From positions 5,029,403 through 5,093,402 of the forward strand of contig NZ_SOCE01000001.1 of NCBI RefSeq assembly GCF_004365175.1: a DNA stretch of 64,000 nt. Reading direction: 5' to 3'. The stretch is from Kribbella voronezhensis. GTDB taxonomy: Bacteria; Actinomycetota; Actinomycetes; Propionibacteriales; Kribbellaceae. Shown in pieces: positions 16,095-24,756 of this stretch (position 1 is the first letter of the stretch; the number at the start of each line of letters is the position of its first letter). A program made the translations under genes and the position numbers. Under the pieces are notes generated by a model. That model was not told where the DNA came from. It did not search any database and was given only the letters and a program-made list of their open reading frames with translations.

Positions 16095-17501
16095 ATGTCC
16101 ACGCAACGGCCGTCCGCTGATCGGCTTCGCGGTCGGGCCGGGGAGCTCAGGGCGGTCGCCGACCTGCTCGGCTCCGCGGCGACGGGGCACGGTGCGATCC
16201 TGCTGGTGGACGGTGCACCGGGCGTCGGGAAGACCTGCCTGCTCGCCGCGGCCGAGGAACGGGCAACGCGCCAGGGCTTCAACATCGCGCGGGGTCAGGT
16301 GGACGAGTTGCCGCGGCCGTTACCGCTGGCGCCGCTGTTCTCGGGACTGGACCTGGCGCCCCCTGCTGGTACTCAGGCCCGGGCGCCGGCCGATCTTGGC
16401 CAGCTGCTCGCATGCCTCGAGAAGCTGGCGGTACAGACGGGGATACTGGCCGCACGAGCCCCGGTCCTCATCACGCTGGACGACGTTCAGTGGGCCGACG
16501 CGGCGACCATTGCGGCGCTGCGAGCGTTACCGACCTGGCTGGCCGAGTGCCCGGTCGGATGGCTGCTGGTACGGCGGATGGGCGCACGGGATCCGCGGAT
16601 CGAGTGGTTGTTCGGCGAGTGGGAGCGCTCGGGAGCGGTTCGGATCGCCCTCGGGCCCCTCGCGGACGACGCCGTCACCGACCTCATCGCCGACGTACTG
16701 AGAGCGCGACCGGACCCGGAGCTGCTGGCCATGGCCCACGGTGCGGCAGGGAATCCACTCCTGGTCAGGGCGCTGCTGGACGGACTGCGCGACGAGGGTG
16801 GGGTCGCCGTCGCCGGGACCCGGGCACGGTTGCTGTCCGGGCAGCCCCCGAGGCGGGTGCGGGAAGTGATCCACGACTGGGTCATGCGGCTCAGCCCTGC
16901 CGCGCGCCATCTCCTCGAGGTCGCCGCCTCCGTGGACGGGTCGTTCGCCGTGGACGATCTGGCCGGCCTGCTCGGGTGGCCGGCCGAGCAGGTGCTCCCG
17001 CCGCTGGACGAGATCGTTGCCGCCGACCTGTTGACCGTCGTGGAGAAGGACCTCCTGACCTTCCGTCACGACCTGGTCCGGCAGACGGTGGTCGACAGCG
17101 TTCCGCCGGCGGTGCGTCTCGCGCTGTGTGGTCAGGTCACCGGGACGCGCCGGCTCGCCACAGCGTTGGCAACGACCCCGATGACCGACCGGCCCGCAGA
17201 CGGGGCAACCGTACGGGGCCGGGTGAAGATGCGCTATCCCCTGCGATGGGCGGGCGAATGTGCCGACCGGGCGCAGGGAGCCACCAGGGGCTGGGAGGGT
17301 TTGACCGGCGCCGAGCGAACGGTGGCCGAACTGGTCGCACAAGGGCTGACCAACCGTGAGGTCGCGACCCGCATCTTCCTCTCGCCGCACACAGTTTCCT
17401 TTCACCTGCGCAAGGTGTACCGCAAGCTCGGGATTCGCAGCCGGGTGGATCTGACGCGCGCGTTCGTCCAGCGCGAACAGGATCGGCGAACCTGTCGATG
17501 A
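16095..17501 (+). CDS. ATPase-LuxR transcriptional regulator (short LAL-type)
   Basis: This 468-residue protein has a STAND/AAA-like ATPase domain, with Walker A GAPGVGKT (40-47) and Walker B LITLDDVQWAD (~130). A winged-helix-like region precedes the C-terminal LuxR HTH (~400-455: LTGAERTVAELVAQGLTNREVATRIFLSPHTVSFHLRKV in pieces). It lacks the long TPR region of typical LAL regulators. The region at residues ~355-395 is poorly conserved in composition. The stop overlaps the ATG of the next, larger LAL gene. The inducer is unknown. Confidence 0.85.
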   Translation: MSTQRPSADRLRGRAGELRAVADLLGSAATGHGAILLVDGAPGVGKTCLLAAAEERATRQGFNIARGQVDELPRPLPLAPLFSGLDLAPPAGTQARAPADLGQLLACLEKLAVQTGILAARAPVLITLDDVQWADAATIAALRALPTWLAECPVGWLLVRRMGARDPRIEWLFGEWERSGAVRIALGPLADDAVTDLIADVLRARPDPELLAMAHGAAGNPLLVRALLDGLRDEGGVAVAGTRARLLSGQPPRRVREVIHDWVMRLSPAARHLLEVAASVDGSFAVDDLAGLLGWPAEQVLPPLDEIVAADLLTVVEKDLLTFRHDLVRQTVVDSVPPAVRLALCGQVTGTRRLATALATTPMTDRPADGATVRGRVKMRYPLRWAGECADRAQGATRGWEGLTGAERTVAELVAQGLTNREVATRIFLSPHTVSFHLRKVYRKLGIRSRVDLTRAFVQREQDRRTCR

Positions 17502-20344
17502 CCACCCCGCCGATGCGCCCACCTCATCAGGGTGGCGGGCTCCGGTCGGCTGCCCGCAGATCCTTGCACGGCCGGGAGGTCGAGGCCCGCCGGCTCAGCG
17601 AGTCCGTCATGGCGGTGGCGGCGGGCCAGGGGTGCGTGATCGTGATGGAAGGCAAGGGGGGCCTCGGTAAGAGCCGGCTGACGCGGGAGGCGGTGACCTG
17701 GGCCCGGCGGCTCGGGGTCGCGATCGCGCCTGCCGTCGCCGACGAGCTGCCGGGGGCGGCGCCCCTGGCACCCTTGCTGGCGGCACTGCGCGGTTGCGAT
17801 CCACCCATCCTCGCGAACCCGGAGTTCGACCCGGTCCACGGGCGGGACTATGACGCCGCGTGGCTGATCGATCAGCTCGAGCAGGCGCTCAGGAAGGCGA
17901 CCGTCCACCAGCCGCTGCTGATCACACTCGACGACATGCAGTGGGCGGACTCTCTCACAGTCGTCGCGGCCAGAGCCCTGACCGAACGCCTGGCAACCAG
18001 CCCGGTCATGTGGCTGCTGAGCAGGCGTCCATGGCCGTCCGGGCCGATGCTCGACACGTTGTTCTCCGACCTGGTCGCAGTCGGAGCGGTCCCGCTCCGG
18101 CTCGCGCCGCTGCCGTCGGAGGCTGTCGCCCGGTTCGCCGGTGAGCTGCTGGGGGCCGCACCGGACGGCGCCCTGCTGGGACTCCTGGACAAGTGCGCCG
18201 GCAACCCGTCCATCGTGGTGGATCTACTCACGACGCTCGCCGAACACGACGAGCTGATCATCGACGCGACGCACGCCCGGCTTCTGCCCGGCTCCCTGGA
18301 CCAGCGGCTCCCCGACTGGCTTTCCCAGGTGACGCCGCTGACCCGGCAACTTCTGGACGTCGCGTCGATCTTCGGCCGCACCTTCGATGTGCCGTCCGTG
18401 GCGAAGGTCCTGCACCGCAAAGTCGCCGAGTTGCTGCCGCCCGTCCAGGAGGCGCTCGGGGCCGGCCTGCTGGTGGAGGAAGGCACCCAGTTGGGCTTCC
18501 AGCACGATCTGATCCGCGACGCGGTCTATCGAGGGCTCTCACTCGACGCGCGCAGGAGGCTGCACCGCGAGGCTGCTGACGCGTTGCTCGCCACCGGCGG
18601 ATCGGTTCCCGACGCGGCCGCCCACGCGATCAGCGGTGCCGAGCCCGGAGACACCGACGCCGTCGCGCTGCTGATCCGTGCTTCCGACGAGATGGTGGCC
18701 GCTGCCCCTGGCACAGCGGGGGACCTGCGGCTGCGAGCCGTCGATCTGATGGCAGCCGCCGACTCCGGTCGGCCCTGGCGTGTCATGGAAGCGATCGGGC
18801 TGCTCTTCCTGGCCGGGCGCAGCGCCGAGGCTCAGACACTGTCCGAGGTCGCCTTGCAGGACGGCTTGCCGGCCGAGGTCGAGGCGAGGCTCCGGTTCCA
18901 ACTGGCCGACTCGCTCGGAACCGCCGGCTACTCGGCCTCGGCGTTGCACCATGCCAGAACCGCCCTCGGCCTGGCGGATGTCGAAGGCTCGACGAGGGCA
19001 CTGCTGTTCGCCGCGGAGTCGAACGCACATCTGCTGGCAGGCGATTCCAGCGCGGCGCTGCGGGCAGGCGAACAGGCGATGGCCACCGACATGACGCCGG
19101 ATCGCGCCGGCCGGGCTCTGCTCACGATGGGGGTCGCCGAGCGGGTGCGCGGTCGCCTCAGGAGATCGCTGCAGCTGATCGACGAAGCCGCCGACCTGCT
19201 GGCCGCTGACGCGGCGGGCGCGCGACGCCTGGAGGCGCACTGGGCACGAGGACGCACGCTGATGGCACTCGATCGCTTCGACGAGGCGCAGGCCGCCTGG
19301 GATGCCGCCGATCGATGGGCTGGCGAACCCGGCACGGCTGCGACAGAGGTGTTCAGACGCACCTGCCACGCGCTGCTGCTGCTGCACCGAGGTGAGCTTG
19401 CGGATGCCGTTGCCGCGGGCAACGCAGGTCTGAGCCGGGCCGAGGAGCTGAAGTCGTGGATGTACGTGCCGGAATTGTGCGCGGTCCTGGCCGAGGCCAG
19501 CGCCTACCGGGGCGAGTTCGGAGTGGCCCGCCGCCGTTTGCGACACGGTGTCAGCAGGGTGAGCGAGCCGCGGAGCGTCGGTGCGCAGCGGCTGGCCTGG
19601 GCGACGGCAGTGGTCGATGAGGCAGCCGGTGAGGAGCCCGTGCGGGTGCTCGCCCACCTTGCCTCGCTCTATGAGCAACTGCCGGACCGGCTGGAAGCGC
19701 TCGCGTTCGATCCGATGGCTGGACCGTTCCTGGTGGGCCTGGCCAGACGAGCCGACGATGCCAGATATGCCGGTATCGCCGCTGAGGCGACGGATTCCCT
19801 CAGTCGCATCAACCAGGGCGTGATCTCCTTCGCCGCCGCGGGCCTGCAGGCAGGCGGTCTGCTCCACGGCGACGACGACCGGCTGGTTGCAGCCGCGCGC
19901 GCGTTCGAAGCGAGTCCCCGGCCGCTGGCCCGCGCCCGTGCCGGCGAGGATGCCGCCCGCGGCCTGCTTCAGCACGGTCGGCGCGCAGAGGCCGTTGAGC
20001 AGCTCCAGCTGGCCCTTGCCGACTACGATCGCGCCGGCGCCGTCGTACTCGGCCGGCGTGTCCGGGACCGGCTCGGCGACCTCGCCGGGTCGGGAGCGGA
20101 TCGTTCGGCGGCCGGTCCGGCCGCCTTCGGCTGGGCCAGTATGACGACGGCCGAACTCCGGGTCGCGCGGCTGGTCGCGACCGGACTCACCAACCGCGCC
20201 ATCGCCGACGAACTCGACCTGTCCCCGCACACGGTGGAGTCCCACCTGCGGCACACCTTTCGCAAACTCGATGTCCGGTCCCGGGTCGAACTGACCCGCG
20301 TCGTGCTGACCCGCGAGCCGACTCCCGGCGAGAACGATCGCTGA
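17498..20344 (+). CDS. Large LAL-family LuxR regulator
   Basis: This 948-residue MalT/LAL-type regulator has Walker A GKGGLGKS (52-59), Walker B LLITLDDMQWAD (~140-150), and a long alpha-helical TPR-like middle from ~400 to 850. A C-terminal LuxR HTH (~880-940) includes LTNRAIADELDLSPHTVESHLRHTFRKLDVRSR in pieces. It shares ATPase and HTH sequence with the preceding short regulator, suggesting duplication and loss of the TPR region there. Translation is coupled by ATGA. It lies just before the general-stress gene, whose upstream element it might bind. Confidence 0.88.
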   Translation: MTTPPMRPPHQGGGLRSAARRSLHGREVEARRLSESVMAVAAGQGCVIVMEGKGGLGKSRLTREAVTWARRLGVAIAPAVADELPGAAPLAPLLAALRGCDPPILANPEFDPVHGRDYDAAWLIDQLEQALRKATVHQPLLITLDDMQWADSLTVVAARALTERLATSPVMWLLSRRPWPSGPMLDTLFSDLVAVGAVPLRLAPLPSEAVARFAGELLGAAPDGALLGLLDKCAGNPSIVVDLLTTLAEHDELIIDATHARLLPGSLDQRLPDWLSQVTPLTRQLLDVASIFGRTFDVPSVAKVLHRKVAELLPPVQEALGAGLLVEEGTQLGFQHDLIRDAVYRGLSLDARRRLHREAADALLATGGSVPDAAAHAISGAEPGDTDAVALLIRASDEMVAAAPGTAGDLRLRAVDLMAAADSGRPWRVMEAIGLLFLAGRSAEAQTLSEVALQDGLPAEVEARLRFQLADSLGTAGYSASALHHARTALGLADVEGSTRALLFAAESNAHLLAGDSSAALRAGEQAMATDMTPDRAGRALLTMGVAERVRGRLRRSLQLIDEAADLLAADAAGARRLEAHWARGRTLMALDRFDEAQAAWDAADRWAGEPGTAATEVFRRTCHALLLLHRGELADAVAAGNAGLSRAEELKSWMYVPELCAVLAEASAYRGEFGVARRRLRHGVSRVSEPRSVGAQRLAWATAVVDEAAGEEPVRVLAHLASLYEQLPDRLEALAFDPMAGPFLVGLARRADDARYAGIAAEATDSLSRINQGVISFAAAGLQAGGLLHGDDDRLVAAARAFEASPRPLARARAGEDAARGLLQHGRRAEAVEQLQLALADYDRAGAVVLGRRVRDRLGDLAGSGADRSAAGPAAFGWASMTTAELRVARLVATGLTNRAIADELDLSPHTVESHLRHTFRKLDVRSRVELTRVVLTREPTPGENDR

Positions 20345-20391
20345 TCGGCCCCCGGTCGGGCGATGACGTGCCGAGCCCCCGGCGCTGGGAA

Positions 20392-20410
20392 ACCACCTGA
20401 ACCAGGGATG
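20392..20410 (+). promoter_or_regulatory. ACYAC-N8-GGGATG element, copy 2 (general-stress gene)
   Basis: The site is ACCAC-CTGAACCA-GGGATG, ending 58 bp before the ATG at 20469. The spacing to the start codon is nearly identical to that at hsp20 (59 bp). Confidence 0.65.
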
Positions 20411-20468
20411 CGTCCTTCGGCACGGCGGCGGAACTTGGTCCTGTCGACCCCTCTCGAAAGGGACTTCC

Positions 20469-20954
20469 ATGACCACCCCCCAGGAGACACCCACCCTCAT
20501 CCGCGGCGAGACCATCGCCTCGTTCGCCAGTTACGCCGAGGCCCAGCGCGCGGTGGACTACTTGTCGGACAACGGCTTTCCGGTGGAGAACATCACCATC
20601 GTCGGCTCGGACCTGAAGCAGGTCGAGCGAGTGATCGGCCGGCTGACCAAATGGAAGGCAGCCCTGGCCGGTGCCGGCTCCGGAGCCTGGATCGGCGCCC
20701 TGATCGGCCTGTTGCTGTCGTTGTTCGCCGACACCGGCACCGGTGTCGTGGCGATCCTGCTCTGGGGCGTGCTCTACGGAGCGATCTTCGGAGCCCTGTG
20801 GGGATTCATCGCGCATCTGTTCACCTTCGGTGAGCGCGACTTCTCCGCCGTCGGGCTGACCGTGGCGACACGGTTCGACCTGTACTGCGTGCACGAGCAC
20901 GCGGCGCGGGCCGTCGAGATGCTGGCCCGGATGCCCGCCCGCGGCCGGCCCTGA
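20469..20954 (+). CDS. General-stress (YflT/DUF1269-like) membrane protein
   Basis: This 161-residue protein begins with the YflT-type general-stress motif (ASFASYAEAQRAVDYLSDNGFPVENITIVG in pieces, residues 17-48). Two Gly/Ala/Leu-rich membrane segments follow at ~65-85 and 88-115, then a second soluble alpha/beta stretch. The family is induced by stress in Gram-positive bacteria; its biochemical role is unknown. CGAAAGGGACTTCC before the ATG supplies a ribosome binding site. It is preceded by the 19-bp island element and followed by dnaK. Confidence 0.8.
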   Translation: MTTPQETPTLIRGETIASFASYAEAQRAVDYLSDNGFPVENITIVGSDLKQVERVIGRLTKWKAALAGAGSGAWIGALIGLLLSLFADTGTGVVAILLWGVLYGAIFGALWGFIAHLFTFGERDFSAVGLTVATRFDLYCVHEHAARAVEMLARMPARGRP

Positions 20955-20982
20955 CCACCCGCATCGCCCCCGGCCCCCTGGA

Positions 20983-21001
20983 ACCACCTGTTCCGGGGAT
21001 G
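20983..21001 (+). promoter_or_regulatory. ACYAC-N8-GGGATG element, copy 3 (dnaK operon)
   Basis: The site is ACCAC-CTGTTCCG-GGGATG, ending 89 bp before dnaK. It is identical over 19 bp to the copy upstream of the UBP-zinc-finger unit at 32612. No CIRCE or HAIR (CTTGAGT-N7-ACTCAAG) heat-shock operator is visible in this promoter region. Confidence 0.65.
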
Positions 21002-21090
21002 TGCGTCCTGGCGCGACCGGACCAGGCTCGTGGGTATCCGTGACAGCCGTAAGCAGGCCCCGAACAGCAGGATCCAACAGGAGGTAAACC

Positions 21091-22986
21091 ATGGCCAAGG
21101 CCGTCGGCATCGACCTGGGCACGACCAACTCAGTGATCGCGGCGATCGAGGGTGGCCAACCAACGGTCGTCCCGAACGCCGAAGGAGCCAGGACCACCCC
21201 CTCTGTGGTGGCGTTCACAGACTCCGGTGAGCGGCTGGTCGGCCAGTTGGCCCGCCGGCAGTCCGTGCTCAACCCCAAGGGCACGATCACCTCGGCGAAA
21301 CGGTTCATCGGCCGAAGGTTCGAGGAGGTCTCCTCGGAGCTTTCCGCCGTGTCCTACGACGTGGTCGCGGGGCCGGACGGGGCGGTCAGATTCAAGATCC
21401 GGGACAAGTTGCACGCGCCCGAGGAGATCTCCGCGCTGGTACTGCGCAAACTCGTCGAGGACGCCGGAAAGTTCCTCGGGGAGAAGGTCACCGAGGCCGT
21501 CATCACGGTGCCGGCGTACTTCAACGACGCACAACGCCAGGCCACCAAGGACGCGGGCCGCATCGCGGGCCTGGAGGTGCTGCGGATCATCAACGAGCCG
21601 ACCGCGGCGGCACTGGCCTACGGGATGGACAAGCTGGAGAACGAGACGGTCCTGGTGTTCGACCTCGGCGGCGGGACCTTCGACGTCAGCGTGCTCACGG
21701 TCGGCGACGGAGTGGTCGAGGTCCGCGCCACAGCCGGTGACTCCCATCTGGGCGGCGACGACTTCGACCGCCGGATCGTCGACAAACTGGCCGACGACTT
21801 CCAGCGCGAGGTGGGGGTCGACCTACGGCAGGATCCGCAGGCGTTGCAGCGGCTCTTCGAGGCTGCCGAGAAGGCCAAGGTCGAACTCTCGTCGGTCACC
21901 CAGACGACGGTCAGTCTGCCGTTCATCACCGCGAACGCCCAAGGTCCGCAGCACCTGAACACCACGCTGATGCGCTCCACGTTCGAGCAGTTGACCGCCG
22001 ACCTGATCGATCGCTGCCTCGGGCCGGTGGAGCAGGCGATGGCCGACGCCAAGATGACGGCCGGCGACATCGACGAGGTGATCCTGGTCGGCGGCTCGAC
22101 CCGGATCCCGGCGGTGCAGGCCCTGGTTCGCCGGATGACCGGCGGCAAGGACCCGAACATGACGGTGAACCCGGACGAGGTGGTCGCGGTCGGTGCCGCC
22201 GTCCAGGCCGCGATCATCAAGGGAGAGGTCAAGGACGTCCTGCTGCTCGACGTGACCCCGCTGTCGCTGGGGCTGGAAACGATGGGTGGCGTGATGACGA
22301 AGGTGATCGAGCGCAACACCACCATCCCGGCTCGGCGTACCGAGGTCTTCAGTACCGCCGAGGACAACCAGACCGCCGTCGACGTGGTGGTCCTGCAGGG
22401 CGAGCGGGAACTGGCCGCGGACAACCGGGTGCTGGCCCGCTTCCGGCTGGAGAACATCCGTCCGGCGCCGCGCGGCGTACCGCAGATCGAGGTCACCTTC
22501 GACATCGACGCGAACGGCATCCTGCATGTGGCCGCCAAGGACAAGGACACCGGCGCCGAGCAGCAGGTCACCATCAGCGAGACCTCCAACCTGGACCAGT
22601 CCGAGGTCGAACGAATGGTCGCCGACGCCGAGGCACACCGCAGCGAGGACACCCGGATGCGGGAGCTGGTCGACGCACGCAACGCGCTGGACTCCGCCGC
22701 CTACCAGGTGGAGAAGTTGCTCGCCGACCGGGGCGACGCGGTGGCCGAGCACGACCGCGCCCGGGCCGAGATGCTGGTCGGCGACGCGCGCGAGGCGCTG
22801 CAGAGTCAGGACGCCGGGCTGGAGCGGCTACGTTCGCTCACCGGCGAGTTGCAGCAGGTCGCGCAGGCGCTGAGTACGAGCACGCCGCCCCAGGGCTCCG
22901 GCACACCGCCGCAGGGCTCCAGCGGCAGTTCGCCGGCAGATGGTGGCGATGACGACGTCATCGACGCCGAGTTCTCGACGAGCTGA
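21091..22986 (+). CDS. dnaK: Molecular chaperone DnaK (Hsp70)
   Basis: This 631-residue Hsp70 has the ATPase domain signatures AVGIDLGTTNSV at the start, VFDLGGGTFDVSVL (~190) and VILVGGSTRIPAVQ (~330). A linker ending in DVLLLDVTPLSLG leads into the substrate-binding domain, and the tail is Gly/Ser/Pro-rich and acidic, ending DDDVIDAEF. It refolds client proteins with DnaJ and GrpE, which follow in the same operon. AGGAGGTAAACC precedes the ATG. The clpB-trx linkage suggests a stress-specialised, possibly second, dnaK copy. Confidence 0.97.
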   Translation: MAKAVGIDLGTTNSVIAAIEGGQPTVVPNAEGARTTPSVVAFTDSGERLVGQLARRQSVLNPKGTITSAKRFIGRRFEEVSSELSAVSYDVVAGPDGAVRFKIRDKLHAPEEISALVLRKLVEDAGKFLGEKVTEAVITVPAYFNDAQRQATKDAGRIAGLEVLRIINEPTAAALAYGMDKLENETVLVFDLGGGTFDVSVLTVGDGVVEVRATAGDSHLGGDDFDRRIVDKLADDFQREVGVDLRQDPQALQRLFEAAEKAKVELSSVTQTTVSLPFITANAQGPQHLNTTLMRSTFEQLTADLIDRCLGPVEQAMADAKMTAGDIDEVILVGGSTRIPAVQALVRRMTGGKDPNMTVNPDEVVAVGAAVQAAIIKGEVKDVLLLDVTPLSLGLETMGGVMTKVIERNTTIPARRTEVFSTAEDNQTAVDVVVLQGERELAADNRVLARFRLENIRPAPRGVPQIEVTFDIDANGILHVAAKDKDTGAEQQVTISETSNLDQSEVERMVADAEAHRSEDTRMRELVDARNALDSAAYQVEKLLADRGDAVAEHDRARAEMLVGDAREALQSQDAGLERLRSLTGELQQVAQALSTSTPPQGSGTPPQGSSGSSPADGGDDDVIDAEFSTS

Positions 22987-22991
22987 TTCCG

Positions 22992-23489
22992 ATGGCCGAG
23001 CAGGAGACCGACACGACCGACACGGCGCCGCCGGTCGAAGAAGCTTTGGAACAAGCACGACAGAAGGCCGCCGAGCTTGAGGACAACTGGCGGCGTACGG
23101 CGGCCGAGCTGGACAACTTCCGCAAGCGGGTCGCGCGGGAATCCAGCCGGCAGCGGGACACCGAACGCGCGCTGGTCACCGCCGGCTGGTTGCCGGTGGT
23201 CGACAATCTGGAGCTTGCACTGGAACACGCCGACGGCGAGGACGGCGCGATCGTCGAAGGTGTCCGGGCCGTGCGCGACCAGGCCCTCGCGGTACTGGCC
23301 GGTCTGGGCTACCCACGGTTCGACGACGAGGGCAAGCCGTTCGACCCGGCGCTGCACGAGGCGGTCGGAACGACGCCGCGCCCGGAGGTGCCGCCCGGCA
23401 CGATCGTGCACGTCGTCCGGCCCCGGTACGGCGACGGAGAGCGGGTGCTCCGCCCGGCTGCCGTGGTGGTCGCCGCGAAGGAGAGCTGA
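22992..23489 (+). CDS. grpE: Nucleotide exchange factor GrpE
   Basis: This 165-residue GrpE has an N-terminal coiled coil (LEDNWRRTAAELDNFRKRVARE), a four-helix region (WLPVVDNLELALEHA) and the C-terminal beta domain (FDPALHEAVGTTP...VVRPRYGDGERVLRPAAVVVA in pieces). It releases ADP from DnaK. It starts five bases after dnaK, and its stop overlaps the dnaJ start (TGATG). Confidence 0.95.
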   Translation: MAEQETDTTDTAPPVEEALEQARQKAAELEDNWRRTAAELDNFRKRVARESSRQRDTERALVTAGWLPVVDNLELALEHADGEDGAIVEGVRAVRDQALAVLAGLGYPRFDDEGKPFDPALHEAVGTTPRPEVPPGTIVHVVRPRYGDGERVLRPAAVVVAAKES

Positions 23490-24451
23490 TGCCTGCCAGG
23501 GATTTCTACGAGATCCTTGGGGTCTCCCGGACCGCGAGCGCCGACGAGATCCAGCGCGCCTACCGTCAGCTGGCCCGCCGGTACCATCCGGACGTCAACA
23601 AGGACCCGGACGCGGAGGAGCGGTTCAAGGAGGTCTCCGAGGCCTACGACGTCCTGTCCGATCCACAGCAGCGCAAGCGGTACGACGCGTTCGGCGAGGA
23701 TTTCCGCCGGGTGCCGGCCGACGTCGACCCCGACACGTACAGCCGTTCCCGTGCCGGCGCCGGCCGGGCCGGCCGGACCGGCGGTGGCGGCCGTGCCCGG
23801 GAGGGCGGCTGGGAGACCGGAGCCGGGCAGTTCGATGCCGAGGGCATCGATCTGGACGACCTGCTGGGCGGAATGTTCGCAGGCCGGGGCCGGCGCGGGT
23901 GGGGCCGGATCCCGGGCTCGGACCAGGAAGTCGAGCTGGAGCTGACCGTGGAGGAGGCCTACCGGGGTACCAGCCGGAAGCTGACGGTGCGTGGTCCGAC
24001 CGGGACGGACCGGACCATCGACGTCAAGATCCCGGCCGGTGTGGTGAACGGCCAGCGGATCCGCCTCGGCGGACAGGGCGGCCAGGGCACCGGTGGCGCG
24101 GCCGCCGGTGACCTGTACCTGCTGGTCCGGATCGCGGATCATCCTCGGTACCGGGTCTCGGGCCGTGATCTCGTCGTCGACCTTCCGCTCGCCGCCTGGG
24201 AGGGAGCGCTGGGGGCGTCGGTGCCGGTCGAGACGCCCGATGGTGAGGCGACGGTGAAGGTGCCGAAGGCCAGCTCGACCGGACGCAGGCTGCGCCTCAA
24301 GGGCCGCGGCCTGCCGAACCCCCGCGGGGCACCTGGCGACCTGTACGCCGAAGTCAGGCTGATGGTCCCCGAACGGCTCACCCGCGAGGAGAAGCGGCTG
24401 TTCGAGGAGTTGGCCGGTACGTCGAAGTTCGACCCGAGGAGACCGTCGTGA
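23489..24451 (+). CDS. DnaJ/CbpA-type co-chaperone lacking the zinc-finger domain
   Basis: This 320-residue Hsp40 has an N-terminal J domain (residues 4-68, with the HPD motif in RRYHPDVNKD). A Gly/Arg-rich linker (~85-115) follows, then two C-terminal beta domains (VELELTVEEAYRGTSRKL, RLKGRGLPNP). The four CxxCxGxG repeats of canonical DnaJ are absent, which makes it type II, CbpA-like. It is followed directly by a CbpM-like modulator gene, as in cbpAM operons. It stimulates DnaK ATPase activity. Confidence 0.93.
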   Translation: MPARDFYEILGVSRTASADEIQRAYRQLARRYHPDVNKDPDAEERFKEVSEAYDVLSDPQQRKRYDAFGEDFRRVPADVDPDTYSRSRAGAGRAGRTGGGGRAREGGWETGAGQFDAEGIDLDDLLGGMFAGRGRRGWGRIPGSDQEVELELTVEEAYRGTSRKLTVRGPTGTDRTIDVKIPAGVVNGQRIRLGGQGGQGTGGAAAGDLYLLVRIADHPRYRVSGRDLVVDLPLAAWEGALGASVPVETPDGEATVKVPKASSTGRRLRLKGRGLPNPRGAPGDLYAEVRLMVPERLTREEKRLFEELAGTSKFDPRRPS

Positions 24452-24756
24452 GCCATTCGTTGACCAGACCCACCCGGTTCGCGCTGGAGGACTTCGCGCG
24501 GCTGGCGGGCGCACATCCCGAACTGCTGAGACGGTTCGCCACTCTCGGACTGCTCGAGGTGACGACAGATCGCACCGGCGAGTTGTGGTTCAGCCCGTCC
24601 CAGTTGGGCCGGGTGGCCCGGATCCAGCGGTTGCGAGCCGGGTTCGCCCTGAACTATGCGGCGCTGGGGCTGGTGATGGATCTGCTGGACCGGATCGCCG
24701 TGCTGGAGGCGGAGCGCAGGCGCTTCGCCGGAAGAGGAGCCAGGACATGGATATGA
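24448..24756 (+). CDS. Chaperone modulator CbpM-like / MerR-like small protein
   Basis: This 102-residue protein starts at a GTG overlapping the dnaJ stop. A MerR-like helix-turn-helix pattern is visible: FALEDFARLAGAHPELLRRFATLGLLEV, then LWFSPSQLGRVARIQRLRAGFALNYAALG in pieces. A short helix, LVMDLLDRIAVLEAERR, ends it. This matches CbpM, which binds and inhibits the CbpA J domain; it also resembles a truncated HspR repressor. Its place between cbpA-type dnaJ and clpB fits either. I favour CbpM on length. Confidence 0.75.
   Translation: MSHSLTRPTRFALEDFARLAGAHPELLRRFATLGLLEVTTDRTGELWFSPSQLGRVARIQRLRAGFALNYAALGLVMDLLDRIAVLEAERRRFAGRGARTWI

Noticed and set aside
18539..20515. Long minus-strand frame opposite the LAL regulator
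   Set aside because: It is the shadow of the LuxR gene and runs across the promoter element at 20392.
20955..21090. HAIR or CIRCE heat-shock operator at dnaK
   Set aside because: Neither CTTGAGT-N7-ACTCAAG nor TTAGCACTC-N9-GAGTGCTAA is present, despite the CbpM/HspR-like gene in the operon.
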